In this document: one piece after another, positions 35,966 to 44,195 of the stretch
How the letters are laid out: the number at the start of each line of letters is the position of its first letter
Numbering within the stretch: position 1 is the first letter of the stretch
Origin: Microtetraspora niveoalba
GTDB taxonomy: Bacteria; Actinomycetota; Actinomycetes; Streptosporangiales; Streptosporangiaceae
Assembly: GCF_001570405.1 (NCBI RefSeq)
Contig: NZ_BBYM01000017.1
Coordinates: 186,001 to 250,000 of the forward strand
Direction of reading: 5' to 3'
DNA: 64,000 bases
Notes under the pieces: generated by a model
The model's input: only the letters and a program-made list of their open reading frames with translations
Databases searched by the model: none
Told to the model about the DNA's origin: nothing
Translations under genes and position numbers: made by a program

Positions 35966-36353
35966 TGCCGTCCTCCACCTGCCAGAACGGGAAGTCCTGG
36001 TGCCAGGGCCATTCCGCGCCCTGTTTCGCCTGCTTGAGGTTCACCTTGAACTGATAGACGTAGGCTCGGCTGCCGAGAACCTCTTCCGCCACGTCGACCA
36101 GCTGGGGAAGTCGGGTCAGGTCCGAGCACACCTGGTCGAAACGGTGGCAGCCATGAATTCCCCGTACCGCTCCAGAGCCTTCCTCATATGTCACCCCGGG
36201 AGGGCGTTCACTTATGTGGCGCTCGACACTGGCCCGTAATTTTTCGATTTCATCATTGGTCAGCCGATGACTCAGCCGACACCATCCCTGCTGCTCGTAT
36301 ATAGCCTTGAATCGGGACGCGGCCGTCGTCCCGGCGGTGGCCTGCTGTGTCAT
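35963..36353 (-). pseudogene. Phytanoyl-CoA dioxygenase (PhyH) family protein, C-terminally truncated
   Basis: The N-terminal 130 residues of a non-heme Fe(II)/2-oxoglutarate dioxygenase, starting at an ATG with AAGGCGAG upstream. The region up to the first two iron ligands is present (GAEWPWHQDFPFWQVEDG, with the HxD pair), but the second half with the distal His and the 2-oxoglutarate-binding Arg is missing. From about 35962 the frame reads antisense through a membrane-protein gene. The protein would be inactive. It is divergent from a P450 gene, so the pair may once have belonged to one tailoring pathway. Confidence 0.8.
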
Positions 36354-36558
36354 GGGCTCGCCTTTCTTGGTTTTTACGTGCCACTGGACCAGGCATACCG
36401 GTTGTCATCTTCAGCCACCGCATACGGCCTGTCAAGATACGCCGGAATCCGTCGGAATCGATAAAAATATTCCGGCGAAAACCGAATGCTTCCTATCGTT
36501 CGGGCGCCCTTGTATAACAGCATCAGCGAGCAACGACCGTCGATGTGAGAGGACGTCC

Positions 36559-37749
36559 ATGCCAGCCCAGGACGGTATGCCGGCCCTGCCCTTCCCCCAG
36601 CCCGATCCGATGGCGCCGCCCCCGCAACTGCTCGAACTGGCGGAACACGAACCGGTCGCTCGCGTCCGCACGCAGGCCGGTGACGAAGCCTGGCTGGTAT
36701 CCCGTTATGAGTATGTGAAGCGACTGCTCAACGACGACCGGCTGGGAATGTCACACCGCGATCCCGAACGTGCCGCCAGAATTTCGAACTCGAGTCTTTT
36801 CAGCGGCCCGTCGCCCGAGTACACCTTTGACGAAGAGTTCGCGAAGCATGCCGAGATGCGCCGGATGCTCTCGCCGTTTTTCGCGGCGAAACAGATTCGG
36901 AAGCTGCAGCCGAGGGTCGAACGGCTGGCCGCCGAACTGGTGCGAGAGATGGTCAAGGCCACTCCTCCGGTGGACTTGCACACCCAGTTTTCCTGGCCGT
37001 TTCCGGTGCTGGTGATCTGCGAGTTGCTCGGCGTGCCCTACGAGGACCGTGAGCGATTCCGTGCCCTCTCGTACACGATCGCCGATCTCCGGGACAGGGA
37101 CGCCTCGATGGCGGCGCTCATGGAGCTGATCGCTTACATGGCTGATCTGGCCAAGCGGAAGCGGGCTCGGCCCGCCGACGACGTGATGTCGGAACTGTGC
37201 AGGACGCAGGACGACGACACGGTCGCGATGCGCTGCGCCGGGCTGCTCTTCGCGGCTCATGAGACGACCACGGGCCGGATCGACATGGGCGTGACGATGC
37301 TGCTCGGCCACGAGGGCCAGTGGAGCAGGCTGGTCGCGGAGCCGGAACTGATCGATGCCGCGGTGGAGGAGATAGTGCGCGCGGCGCCCATCGTCTCGAT
37401 CGGTGGTCTCGTCCGCTACGCACGCAGCGACATCGAGCTGGGTGGGGTACGGATACGGGAAGGCGACGCGGTCTTGCTGAGTCTGGTGGCCGCCAACCGG
37501 GACCCGGCGGAGTTTCCCGGAGGCGACCGGTTCGACATCGGCTGCCCGCGCACCGGGGTTCATGTCGCGTTCGGCCACGGCAGGAGGTACTGCATCGGCG
37601 CCCCGCTGGCGCGGGTCGAACTGCGAGCCGCTCTCGCCGAGCTGATCACCACGCTGCCCGGGCTCCGGTTGGCGGTGCCGCCCGGCGAGCTTCGGATCAG
37701 GACGAGCAAGCTGTCGGGCGGCCTCGAAGGACTCCCTGTCATCTGGTAG
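36559..37749 (+). CDS. Cytochrome P450
   Basis: A 396-residue bacterial class P450 monooxygenase. The I-helix oxygen motif is GLLFAAHETTTGRIDMG, the K-helix ExxR is EEIVRAAP, and the heme loop is FGHGRRYCIGAPLARVEL with the Cys ligand. No N-terminal membrane anchor is present. The ATG at 36559 follows GAGAGGAC. The sequence style is that of actinomycete CYP105/CYP107-like enzymes acting on secondary metabolites or xenobiotics. No ferredoxin or ferredoxin reductase lies beside it. It is divergent from the truncated PhyH gene. Confidence 0.93.
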   Translation: MPAQDGMPALPFPQPDPMAPPPQLLELAEHEPVARVRTQAGDEAWLVSRYEYVKRLLNDDRLGMSHRDPERAARISNSSLFSGPSPEYTFDEEFAKHAEMRRMLSPFFAAKQIRKLQPRVERLAAELVREMVKATPPVDLHTQFSWPFPVLVICELLGVPYEDRERFRALSYTIADLRDRDASMAALMELIAYMADLAKRKRARPADDVMSELCRTQDDDTVAMRCAGLLFAAHETTTGRIDMGVTMLLGHEGQWSRLVAEPELIDAAVEEIVRAAPIVSIGGLVRYARSDIELGGVRIREGDAVLLSLVAANRDPAEFPGGDRFDIGCPRTGVHVAFGHGRRYCIGAPLARVELRAALAELITTLPGLRLAVPPGELRIRTSKLSGGLEGLPVIW

Positions 37750-37796
37750 CTCGAAGCTTCCTGTCAGCTGTCGCCCGGCAGCCGGTCGCGGGCCGA

Positions 37797-39086
37797 CTAC
37801 GCCGACTGCTCGCGAGGGCCGTGCTTCCTGGCTGTGGCGGCGCGCCGGAGCGGGATCAAAGCCGGGTTGACGCTTTCCAGCACCGTCTCTTCACTGATCA
37901 CCAGTTGTTGCACGTCGGTGCGGCTGGGGATTTCGTACATCAGCGGCAGCAGCACGTCCTCCATGATGGCCCGCAGGCCGCGTGCCCCGGTGCCTTGCAG
38001 CAAGGCCAGATCCGCGATCGCGTCCAGCGCGTCCTGGGTGAACCGAAGGTCGACACCATCCAGCTCGAACAGCCGCGCATACTGCTTGACGAGTGCGCTG
38101 CGCGGTTCGGTCAGAATCTGGATCAGAGCCTCGCGATCGAGGTCGTGCACCGTCGTGATGACCGGCAATCGCCCGACGAACTCAGGAATCAATCCATATT
38201 TGACCAGGTCTTCCGGCATGAGTGCGGACAACGAGTCGGCCTCGCCGTCCGCCTCGTCCGCCAGGCGCAGCACCGAGTTGAATCCCATCCTGCGGTGCCC
38301 GACGCGCTGTTCGACCAGCTTGTCCAAGCCCGCGAAAGCGCCCCCGCAGATGAACAGGACGTTGGTGGTGTCGATCTGGAGGAATTCCTGCTGCGGGTGC
38401 TTGCGTCCGCCCTGCGGCGGCACCGATGCCGTGGTGCCATCGAGGATCTTCAGCAGCGCCTGCTGGACGCCTTCTCCTGACACGTCCCTCGTGAGGGAAG
38501 GATTTTCACTCTTGCGGGTGATCTTGTCGATCTCATCGATGTAGATGATGCCGGTTTCAGCTTTGCGCACATCGTAGTCGGCGGCCTGGATCAGCTTGAG
38601 CAGGATGTTCTCAACATCCTCACCGACGTAGCCCGCCTCGGTCAGCGCTGTCGCGTCGGCGATCGCGAACGGCAGGTCCAGCATCTTGGCGAGGGTCTGT
38701 GCCAGCAGCGTCTTGCCTGAACCGGACGGCCCGATCAGCAGGATGTTCGACTTCGCGATCTCGACGTCGTCGCCCCCTGAGTCGATGTTGCCGGAGACGA
38801 TTCGCTTGTAGTGGTTGTAGACCGTGACCGCGAACGTCTTCTTGGCCTTCTCCTGGCCGACGACGTGCGCGTCGAGGAACTCGTAGATCTCGTGTGGCTT
38901 GGGCAGGCTCTCGGGCCGGACTTCTGAGGACGCCTCGGCTTCTTCCCCGATGATCTCGTTACAGATGTCGATGCACTCTTGACATATGTATACCCCGGGG
39001 CCCGCTATGAGTCTTTTTACCTGCCGCTGGGCCTTACGGCAGAACGAGCATTTGAGGTGGTCCTCATGGTTGTGGAGGCGTGCCAT
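37797..39086 (-). CDS. clpX: ClpX-type AAA+ unfoldase (likely accessory paralogue)
   Basis: A 429-residue ClpX that unfolds proteins for ClpP. The zinc-binding domain is intact ([16 protein letters not shown] and [10 protein letters not shown]), as are Walker A ([18 protein letters not shown]), the pore loop GYVGEDVEN, Walker B ([10 protein letters not shown]), the RKH loop ([10 protein letters not shown]) and sensor 2 ([12 protein letters not shown]). The ClpP-docking IGF loop is replaced by MGF. No clpP or trigger-factor gene is nearby, unlike the usual clpP1-clpP2-clpX arrangement, so this is probably a second copy. AAGGAG precedes the ATG. A ClpX-zinc-finger/HTH gene lies 1.3 kb away. Confidence 0.9.
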   Translation of the reverse strand: MARLHNHEDHLKCSFCRKAQRQVKRLIAGPGVYICQECIDICNEIIGEEAEASSEVRPESLPKPHEIYEFLDAHVVGQEKAKKTFAVTVYNHYKRIVSGNIDSGGDDVEIAKSNILLIGPSGSGKTLLAQTLAKMLDLPFAIADATALTEAGYVGEDVENILLKLIQAADYDVRKAETGIIYIDEIDKITRKSENPSLTRDVSGEGVQQALLKILDGTTASVPPQGGRKHPQQEFLQIDTTNVLFICGGAFAGLDKLVEQRVGHRRMGFNSVLRLADEADGEADSLSALMPEDLVKYGLIPEFVGRLPVITTVHDLDREALIQILTEPRSALVKQYARLFELDGVDLRFTQDALDAIADLALLQGTGARGLRAIMEDVLLPLMYEIPSRTDVQQLVISEETVLESVNPALIPLRRAATARKHGPREQSA

Positions 39087-39698
39087 TCATTCGCTCCTTT
39101 ACATCTGGCCGTCTTGGGCGGGGTATGCCAGTCGTCTGGAAACCGCTGAACCTGAGGCCGTTCACAACGCCCTTGCCCGGGCCTGGACCTTTGCCCGGCC
39201 TGAACGGTGCGATCACGCCTCGGATCCGGGTTGGGGGGAGAAAATTGCAGGTCAAGACCGCGGATCTGCCGGCCGTGGTGGACGTCTGCGCGCTCCCGGC
39301 CTTTTCTCGGGGACGCTTTCGAGCGGACGAAGACTTCTACGGGTTTCGCCCCGGAGAGTACGTGCTCAGGACGGTCCCCGCAGCCCGGGTCCGCCTGGAC
39401 GGGCCATTCTCGTGTCGGCCAGGTCGCCCCGGCCGCGACTGGCGTGAGAAGCCATCCCGGACATGAGAATTTCGGCTCAAGAATCGCCGGCGGCCCTGTC
39501 GTCCGCGGGAGCGGGCCAAGGCCTGGCGACAGCGGCCGACGCGACTTTTCTGCGCGTTGAAACGTCGGAACCGACGGCCGGCGCCGGTCGCCTGTGAAAA
39601 TTTCCGGATTCACCGTGACGGTCCTTCGCTATCGCGGGATTCTAGGGCTTCGGTTAGACTTCCTTCTCGGTCCGGTCCGCATCGTGGAGAGGTCACTG
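39087..39698. other. Divergent intergenic region, no recognised gene
   Basis: The 612 bases between clpX and the acetyltransferase gene are long for this window. Short frames occur on both strands, for example from 39080 on plus, but none has family similarity. Promoters for both flanking genes must lie here. Confidence 0.4.
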
Positions 39699-40256
39699 AT
39701 GGCGACTGCGAAAGAGAAGATGCTTGCGGGCGAGCTCTATATCGCGGACGACCCCCAACTCAACTCTGAGCGTCTTGAAGCGGCCTTGATCGTGGAGAAA
39801 TATAATTCGTCGAGCGCTGCCGACCCGGGGCTTCGGCGTCTGCTGCTGGAAGAGCTGTGCGACTCGGTCGGCCATTCTGTCGAAGTGCGGCCGCCGTTCA
39901 GTTGTGTATACGGCAAGCGGATATCTCTCGGTGACCGGGTATTCGTCAACTTCGGCTGCGTCTTCCTTGACATGTCGTACATCGACATCGGGAATGGAGC
40001 ATGGGTGGGTCCCGGCGTTCAGCTGCTCACCGGCACGCACCCGCTTGATCCCCAATTGCGGAAGGCGGGTTACGAGTATGGCCAGAAGATCACCGTGGGA
40101 GCCGACGCATGGCTCGGCGGCGGCGTGATCGTGATGCCTGGGATCACCATCGGCGACGGCGCCGTCATCGGGGCCGGGAGCGTGGTCACGAAGGACGTTC
40201 CCCCCGGAGTCCTCGCCTACGGGAACCCGGCTCGGGTCGTGCGCACCCTGCCCTGA
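39699..40256 (+). CDS. Maltose O-acetyltransferase-like (Maa/NodL type) protein
   Basis: A 185-residue acetyl-CoA-dependent sugar O-acetyltransferase. The N-terminal Maa segment is EKMLAGELYIADDPQLNSER. Left-handed beta-helix hexapeptide repeats follow (VFVNFGCVFLDMSYIDIGNG, then AWVGPGVQLLTGTHPLD with the catalytic-type His), and the end is WLGGGVIVMPGITIGDGAVI, GAGSVVTKDVPPGVLAYGNP. All features of an active trimeric enzyme are present. The ATG at 39699 follows GGAGAGG; an upstream ATG at 39594 would add an unlikely 35 residues. Confidence 0.9.
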   Translation: MATAKEKMLAGELYIADDPQLNSERLEAALIVEKYNSSSAADPGLRRLLLEELCDSVGHSVEVRPPFSCVYGKRISLGDRVFVNFGCVFLDMSYIDIGNGAWVGPGVQLLTGTHPLDPQLRKAGYEYGQKITVGADAWLGGGVIVMPGITIGDGAVIGAGSVVTKDVPPGVLAYGNPARVVRTLP

Positions 40257-40408
40257 GCCGCCCCGAAAGCCTGTCCACCGCCATCGCACGGCGTTGAGGC
40301 CGCTCCGCGTCGGCCGGCTCGACATCGAACAGCCCACCCTCGCCGCGGGTACCGGGATCATGCCGCGCGAAAGGTCCTCAGACGCACGGCGGGCTGCCCC
40401 GGACCGGG

Positions 40409-40780
40409 TCACTCCTCGCCGGAGAACCGCTCCCACGCGGACTGGCGGGTGATCCCGAGGGCTTCCCCGATCCTGACCCAGGTGACGCCCCGTCGGCGCA
40501 GTTCCTGCACCCACGAGCGCAGGTCAGCCTCGGCCTGGTCTATGTGCGCGGCGACGCGCGGAATGTGGTTCAGCATCTCCTCGTCGGTCAGCGACTCCCA
40601 CATGGGCACGCGCGGGCCTGCGGGGCTCTTGACGCCGCCGTTGATGATCGACGCCGACAGAGCCACGCACTCGTTGCAGATGTACACCCCAGGACCGGCG
40701 ACCAGCCTGTCGACCTCGGTGGCCGGCTTGCCGCAGAAGGAGCACCGAGCGAATTCGGTCAGGGTGTCAGGCGGTGTCAC
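40409..40780 (-). CDS. ClpX-type C4 zinc-finger protein with C-terminal helix-turn-helix
   Basis: A 123-residue protein. Residues 11-45 are a ClpX zinc-binding domain ([20 protein letters not shown], then [13 protein letters not shown]: CxxC and CxxC). Residues 70-120 form a helical region ending in a helix-turn-helix-like segment ([20 protein letters not shown]). It lacks the AAA+ domain. Such proteins may dock to ClpX or partners through the zinc domain while binding DNA. The GTG at 40780 is used. Two near-identical palindromes (40797-40815 and 40825-40841) lie directly upstream, pointing to autoregulation. Confidence 0.85.
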   Translation of the reverse strand: MTPPDTLTEFARCSFCGKPATEVDRLVAGPGVYICNECVALSASIINGGVKSPAGPRVPMWESLTDEEMLNHIPRVAAHIDQAEADLRSWVQELRRRGVTWVRIGEALGITRQSAWERFSGEE

Positions 40781-40796
40781 AGCACACTCCTCGTGA

Positions 40797-40841
40797 TGTC
40801 AGGGATTCCCTGACATCATAGGTGGTCAGGGAATCCCTGAC
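40797..40841. promoter_or_regulatory. Pair of palindromic operators
   Basis: TGTCAGGGA-T-TCCCTGACA (perfect 9-1-9, 40797-40815) and GTCAGGGA-A-TCCCTGAC (perfect 8-1-8, 40825-40841) share the core TCAGGGA(A/T)TCCCTGA. The centres are 27 bases apart. They sit 17 bases upstream of the zinc-finger/HTH start codon, the expected place for an autoregulatory operator. Confidence 0.75.
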
Positions 40842-40857
40842 AACTCGTGTGCGCATT

Positions 40858-41075
40858 GCGACGCTCTGGAGTGCCTCGCCGGCGCGACGGTGGAGGAGGT
40901 GGCGGACGAGGGCGAACGGATCCAGGTGCGGGCGCGAACCCCGCATGGGCCGGTCGCCTGTCCAGGCTGCGGTGCCGAGACGGCGCGTGTACATGTCGGC
41001 TATTACGAGCGGCGTGTCGCCGATTTCCGTGGATCGCCACCGCCCGCGCTGCGGATGTCCTGCCCGGCATGGTGA
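40858..41075 (+). pseudogene. ISL3-family transposase, N-terminal fragment
   Basis: The start of an ISL3-type transposase: VEEVADEGERIQVRARTPHG then PVACPGCGAETARVHVGYYE, with the N-terminal zinc-ribbon CxxC that marks the family. A frameshift follows at about 41020, after which only RCGC-like residues of the second zinc pair are seen in another frame. The DDE domain is absent. It directly follows the operator pair, so a mobile element once inserted there. Confidence 0.65.
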
Positions 41076-41200
41076 TCGAGCCGCCCGGCCGCTGCCGGAG
41101 TTCCTTCACGGCGGCGACGACGTCGCCGTCGATGCGGGTCGTGTCGGCCCATTCGACTGTCGTGAGAGTGGTGGAGGCGATCAGGTAGGAAGGTTGCTCG
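41070..41200 (-). pseudogene. DHFR/RibD-C family reductase fragment
   Basis: Minus-strand reading gives SYLIASTTLTTVEWADTTRI then DGDVVAAVKELRQRPGGSI, matching the central part of the DHFR/RibD-C family (K-x-V-x-S-x-T-L-x-x-x-EW). Both ends are missing. It lies between ISL3 and MFS remnants. Confidence 0.6.
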
Positions 41201-41263
41201 TCATGACCGGCGCCGCCGGCTCGAGCGGGGGCAGGGCCGTACGGCGGAGCACGGTCAGGGTGA

Positions 41264-42088
41264 TCAGCGCCGCGGCAGCAGGTTGCAGGCGTTCGCGCCG
41301 GCCACCGAGCGGTTGGCGAACATGCCGAGCCTGACCAGCGGTTCGCGCGAGGTCGTGCGCTCGACGTGGAGGAACCCGGCCAGTAGCAGCACCGCCGCCG
41401 CCAGGGTCGACAGCGTGACCGGGGACGCCCAGCCGTACTGCTCGGTGCGGACCACGCCGAAGACCAGCAGGCCCATGCCCGCCGTCGCCAGCACCGCGCC
41501 GAGGACGTCGGGGCGGCCGGTGCGGGCGGCGGGCGCGCCGCCCGCGACCCCGCGCCAGGCCAGGACCAGCGCGAACGCGGCCATCGGGACGTTGACGAAC
41601 ATCACCCAGCGCCAGCCCGCGTACTCGGTGAGCAGCCCGCCGATCAGCACGCCGAGCGCGCCGCCGGCGGCGTTCATCGCGCTCCACACCCCGAACGCGC
41701 GCACCCGGGCCCGGCCCGAGGGGAACGCCTCGGTCAGCAGCGCCAGCGCGGCCGGGGCCAGGGCGGCGGCCCCGACGCCCTGCGCGGCGCGGGCGGCGAC
41801 GAGCTGACCGGCGGTCCCGGCGAACCCGCCGGCCAGCGAGGCGAGGCCGAACAGCCCGAGTCCGAGCAGCAGCACCCGCTTGCGGCCGTAGCGGTCGGCC
41901 GCCTTGCCGCCCAGCAGGAGCAGCCCGCCGAACGTGAGCGCGTAGGCGTGGATCACCCAGGTGAGGCCGACCTGGCCGAAGCCGAGCCCGTCGGCGATCT
42001 GCGGCAGGCCGACGTTCACGACGGACAGGTCCAGCGAAACCATGAACTGCACAACGGCCGCGGCCGCCAGCGTCGACTTTTGGAACAT
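41264..42088 (-). pseudogene. MFS drug transporter (EmrB/QacA type), truncated
   Basis: The first 274 residues of a 14-helix DHA2-type exporter. Motif A is LLGGKAADRYGRKRVLLLG, motif C-like sequence is present, and eight to nine helices can be counted (STLAAAAVVQFMVSLDLSVV to LAAAVLLLAGFLHVE). After GMFANRSVAGANACNLL the frame stops at 41264, with remnants continuing in another frame, so roughly the last five helices are lost. The ATG at 42088 has GAGG upstream. It is divergent from a broken TetR gene that probably controlled it. Confidence 0.78.
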
Positions 42089-42094
42089 GTTCCG

Positions 42095-42324
42095 AACCTC
42101 TTCCGCGGCCTCTGGTACTACACCGTCGGCGAGATCCTCGTCCGCGCCCACTCCCGCCGCGACCGCCCCGCCCCCGACGGCCCTTCCTGGGCGACCTCGA
42201 TGCCGACCTGCCCCACCTGGAGGCGATCGGCGCGAGGTGGCCGGGGCTGGCGGCGCGCGACACCTACCGGCAGGGGCTGGCGGCCTTCGTCGACGGCCAC
42301 CTCGCCCTGGCCACGCCGCGCTGA
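42095..42324 (+). pseudogene. TetR family regulator, C-terminal remnant
   Basis: The ligand-binding half of a TetR regulator: LFRGLWYYTVGEILVRAHSR, a frameshift at about 42183, then DLDADLPHLEAIGARWPGLA and AFVDGHLALATPR with the stop at 42322. The DNA-binding N-terminal domain is gone. It sits back to back with the truncated MFS exporter, the classical TetR/efflux arrangement. Confidence 0.6.
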
Positions 42325-42493
42325 TGGCGCCGCGCTTCGCCGTCCGCGAGGGGTACGCGCTCCACCGCGGCCCGGTGACGGACGGCGGCGCGCATCGGCA
42401 CGCGGCCTTCCAGATCGCCATCGCGCCCCGGGGCGAGGTGGTCACGCGGGACGCCTCCGGAGACCTCCACCGCGCCGAGGCGCCGGCTCGGCT
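42324..42493 (+). pseudogene. AraC-type regulator N-terminal fragment
   Basis: An ATG overlapping the TetR stop begins FAVREGYALHRGPVTDGGAH then RHAAFQIAIAPRGEVVTRDA, resembling the cupin-like sensor domain that starts some AraC regulators. Similarity ends at about 42490, where the convergent rRNA methyltransferase gene begins, so the gene is truncated to about 55 residues. Confidence 0.4.
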
Positions 42494-43612
42494 TCAACCG
42501 CGGACGGGCATGACAGGGATCAGTTCCGTGTCGCCAGGGGCGGCGATCATCGGGTTCGCCGCGAGGTACCTGGCGTGGAGTTGACCGCAGGCGGCGTCGA
42601 TGCCGGTGCCGAACTGCCGTCGCCGCGTCGCATGCACACCGCGGGAGGTGAGGCCGCGCACGAACTCGTCTACTCGGGTGGTGGACGGGGCGCGGTAGTC
42701 CGGTGACGCTCCTGCCGCCTCGTTGTAGCGGATGACGTTGACGTGGAACAGCTCGGGCCGGGACCGCGCGTGAACCAGTTCGGCGAGAGCGGCGAGATGG
42801 TCGTCGCTGTCGTTGACGCCGGCGATGAGCAGGTAGGCGAGGTAGACCTTCCGTCGGCTCTCGGCGGCGTGCCGATCGAGGATGTCGAGGTTCTGTGTGA
42901 GCGGGAAACGTTCCTCGATCGGGATGATGCGGGCACGTTCCTGCGCGAACGGCGAGTGCACGGACAGGGTGATCGTCACCTGCGGGTGCTCGTTGGCGAG
43001 GCGGGTGAGGTTCGGCGCGAACCCCACGGTGGACACGGTCACTCGTCGCGCGGACATCCCGGCGTAGCCCGCGCCTGTCAGCAGGGTGAGCGCGTCGAAC
43101 ACGTGAGGGTTGGCGAGCGCCTCGCCCATCCCCATGAACGCGACACTCGCCGGCCGGGGCAGCCCGTTGCGAGTCCAGTGGGGGTGCATCACCTGGGCGA
43201 CGATCTCGTCGGCACTGAGGTTGCGGACCAGGCCCACCGCGCCGGTGGCGCAGAACGTGCAGCCCAGGCCGCAGCCCGCCTGCGACGAGATGCACATGGA
43301 GTCCCATCCGGCCCGATAGTGCGACACGACGGTCTCGATGCGGGCGCCGCTCTCCGAAGCGAACAGCACCTTCTCGACTTGTTCGTCCCGTTGGACGTTC
43401 AGTGGAGTCAGGGGATGCAGCCGTGGACCGAATCGTTCCGCGAGGTCGGCACGCAGTGCGGCCGGCAATGCATGGACGTCCGCGAAGGCCTCGGCCGTCG
43501 AGCTCTGCCATGCGGCGATGAGCTGGCGGAACCGAAACGCGGGGGCTCCGGTCTGTTCGAGATGGTCGCGAATGCGCATCCAGCGGCTCCGCGTGGTCAG
43601 GACGACGCTCAC
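42494..43612 (-). CDS. cfr-like: Cfr-type radical-SAM 23S rRNA A2503 methyltransferase
   Basis: A 372-residue radical-SAM methyltransferase acting on A2503 of 23S rRNA. The iron-sulfur motif is CGLGCTFC (CxxxCxxC) in [20 protein letters not shown], and the catalytic Cys lies in [17 protein letters not shown]. Several positions follow Cfr (C8 methylation, resistance to phenicols, lincosamides, oxazolidinones, pleuromutilins and streptogramin A) rather than Rlm[11 protein letters not shown] instead of FMGMGEPLxN, [20 protein letters not shown], and FHVNVIRYN. The GTG at 43612 overlaps the stop of a ribosomal protein L32 gene. The activity is inferred from motifs; an unusual RlmN is the alternative. 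Confidence 0.87.
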   Translation of the reverse strand: MSVVLTTRSRWMRIRDHLEQTGAPAFRFRQLIAAWQSSTAEAFADVHALPAALRADLAERFGPRLHPLTPLNVQRDEQVEKVLFASESGARIETVVSHYRAGWDSMCISSQAGCGLGCTFCATGAVGLVRNLSADEIVAQVMHPHWTRNGLPRPASVAFMGMGEALANPHVFDALTLLTGAGYAGMSARRVTVSTVGFAPNLTRLANEHPQVTITLSVHSPFAQERARIIPIEERFPLTQNLDILDRHAAESRRKVYLAYLLIAGVNDSDDHLAALAELVHARSRPELFHVNVIRYNEAAGASPDYRAPSTTRVDEFVRGLTSRGVHATRRRQFGTGIDAACGQLHARYLAANPMIAAPGDTELIPVMPVRG

Positions 43613-43800
43613 GCGTCACCCCCCGTCGGGGGCAGGACCTCGCGGCCCCGATAGAAGCCGCAGTGCCGGCATGCTCGGTGCGCCGGGGTGGGCTTGCCGC
43701 AGGCGGGGTTCGTGCAGATGGTGAGCGTCGGCGCGCTCGCCTTCCAGTGGGCGCGACGGTGACGGGTGCGGGAACGGGGCGTGCGGTGCTGCATGGCCAC
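43609..43800 (-). CDS. rpmF: 50S ribosomal protein L32, paired-cysteine form
   Basis: A 63-residue L32. The basic N-terminus [19 protein letters not shown] matches the family, followed by a zinc ribbon [18 protein letters not shown] and the end [11 protein letters not shown]. The first Cys pair is C-x4-C instead of the usual C-x2-C. GTG at 43800 aligns best with the family start (GAAAGG upstream); ATG at 43794 is an alternative. The stop overlaps the Cfr-type methyltransferase GTG (GTGA), so the two are translationally coupled. L32 genes normally sit elsewhere, so this is probably a second, specialised copy. Confidence 0.82.
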   Translation of the reverse strand: MAMQHRTPRSRTRHRRAHWKASAPTLTICTNPACGKPTPAHRACRHCGFYRGREVLPPTGGDA

Positions 43801-44135
43801 GGCCTTTCGCGAGTGGTTGCGAATGTCAGCGGAGCTGACGGGACAACCGACCACGGGCCGTGAGTCGATGCGGCGAGAGATCGATCCCGATGACCGGAAC
43901 GCCACCTGCGTGAGGCACCAGGGCGCTGCCCGAGTGCCGGGCGAAGGGGGGACGGGGAACGGGCAGGATCGAGGTCGCGCGCGTTCGCAGGCACGAACTC
44001 AAGACCGAGGTCGGTGCGGTGCGAACGTGCCGGCAAGGTTCACGCAGAGGTGTCAACGCCTTGGAGGAGCGGACTCACGCTACTGCGTCAGGAGAACGGT
44101 CATTCACCGGTGCGGGCATCGCCCACACGCGTGAA

Positions 44136-44157
44136 AGCCACCGGCAGTTCGGTGGCT
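44136..44157 (-). promoter_or_regulatory. Leader hairpin (possible attenuator)
   Basis: AGCCACCG (44136-44143) pairs perfectly with CGGTGGCT (44150-44157) around a six-base loop. On the minus strand the 5' arm begins in the last bases of the 8-codon leader ORF. Its 3' arm could instead pair with CACCGG inside 44105-44112, giving two mutually exclusive structures. No U-tract follows. Confidence 0.5.
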
Positions 44158-44182
44158 AGATTCTGTCGACCTCGATCTCCAT
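44156..44182 (-). CDS. Putative leaderless leader peptide MEIEVDRI
   Basis: An 8-codon ORF with stop TAG, 356 bases upstream of the L32 gene. TAGGTT, a good actinobacterial -10 (TANNNT), ends 7 bases before the ATG, so the transcript would start at or next to the A of ATG. The last codons overlap the hairpin at 44136-44157. Short leader ORFs of this kind control many ribosome-targeting resistance genes by ribosome stalling; here this is inference. Confidence 0.45.
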   Translation of the reverse strand: MEIEVDRI

Positions 44183-44195
44183 GACACCCAACCTA

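Noticed and set aside
35963-37749. PhyH plus P450 as a working biosynthetic cluster
   Set aside because: PhyH lacks its second half, and no scaffold-building enzyme, transporter or redox partner is adjacent.
42494-43612. Plain housekeeping RlmN annotation
   Set aside because: Residues around the MGMGE motif, the VNDS segment and the C-terminus follow Cfr rather than RlmN, and the gene is coupled to rpmF rather than in the usual housekeeping setting. It remains the main alternative until tested.
44136-44157. Ordinary factor-independent terminator upstream of rpmF
   Set aside because: No T-tract follows on either strand, and the hairpin overlaps the small leader ORF, which fits an attenuator better.
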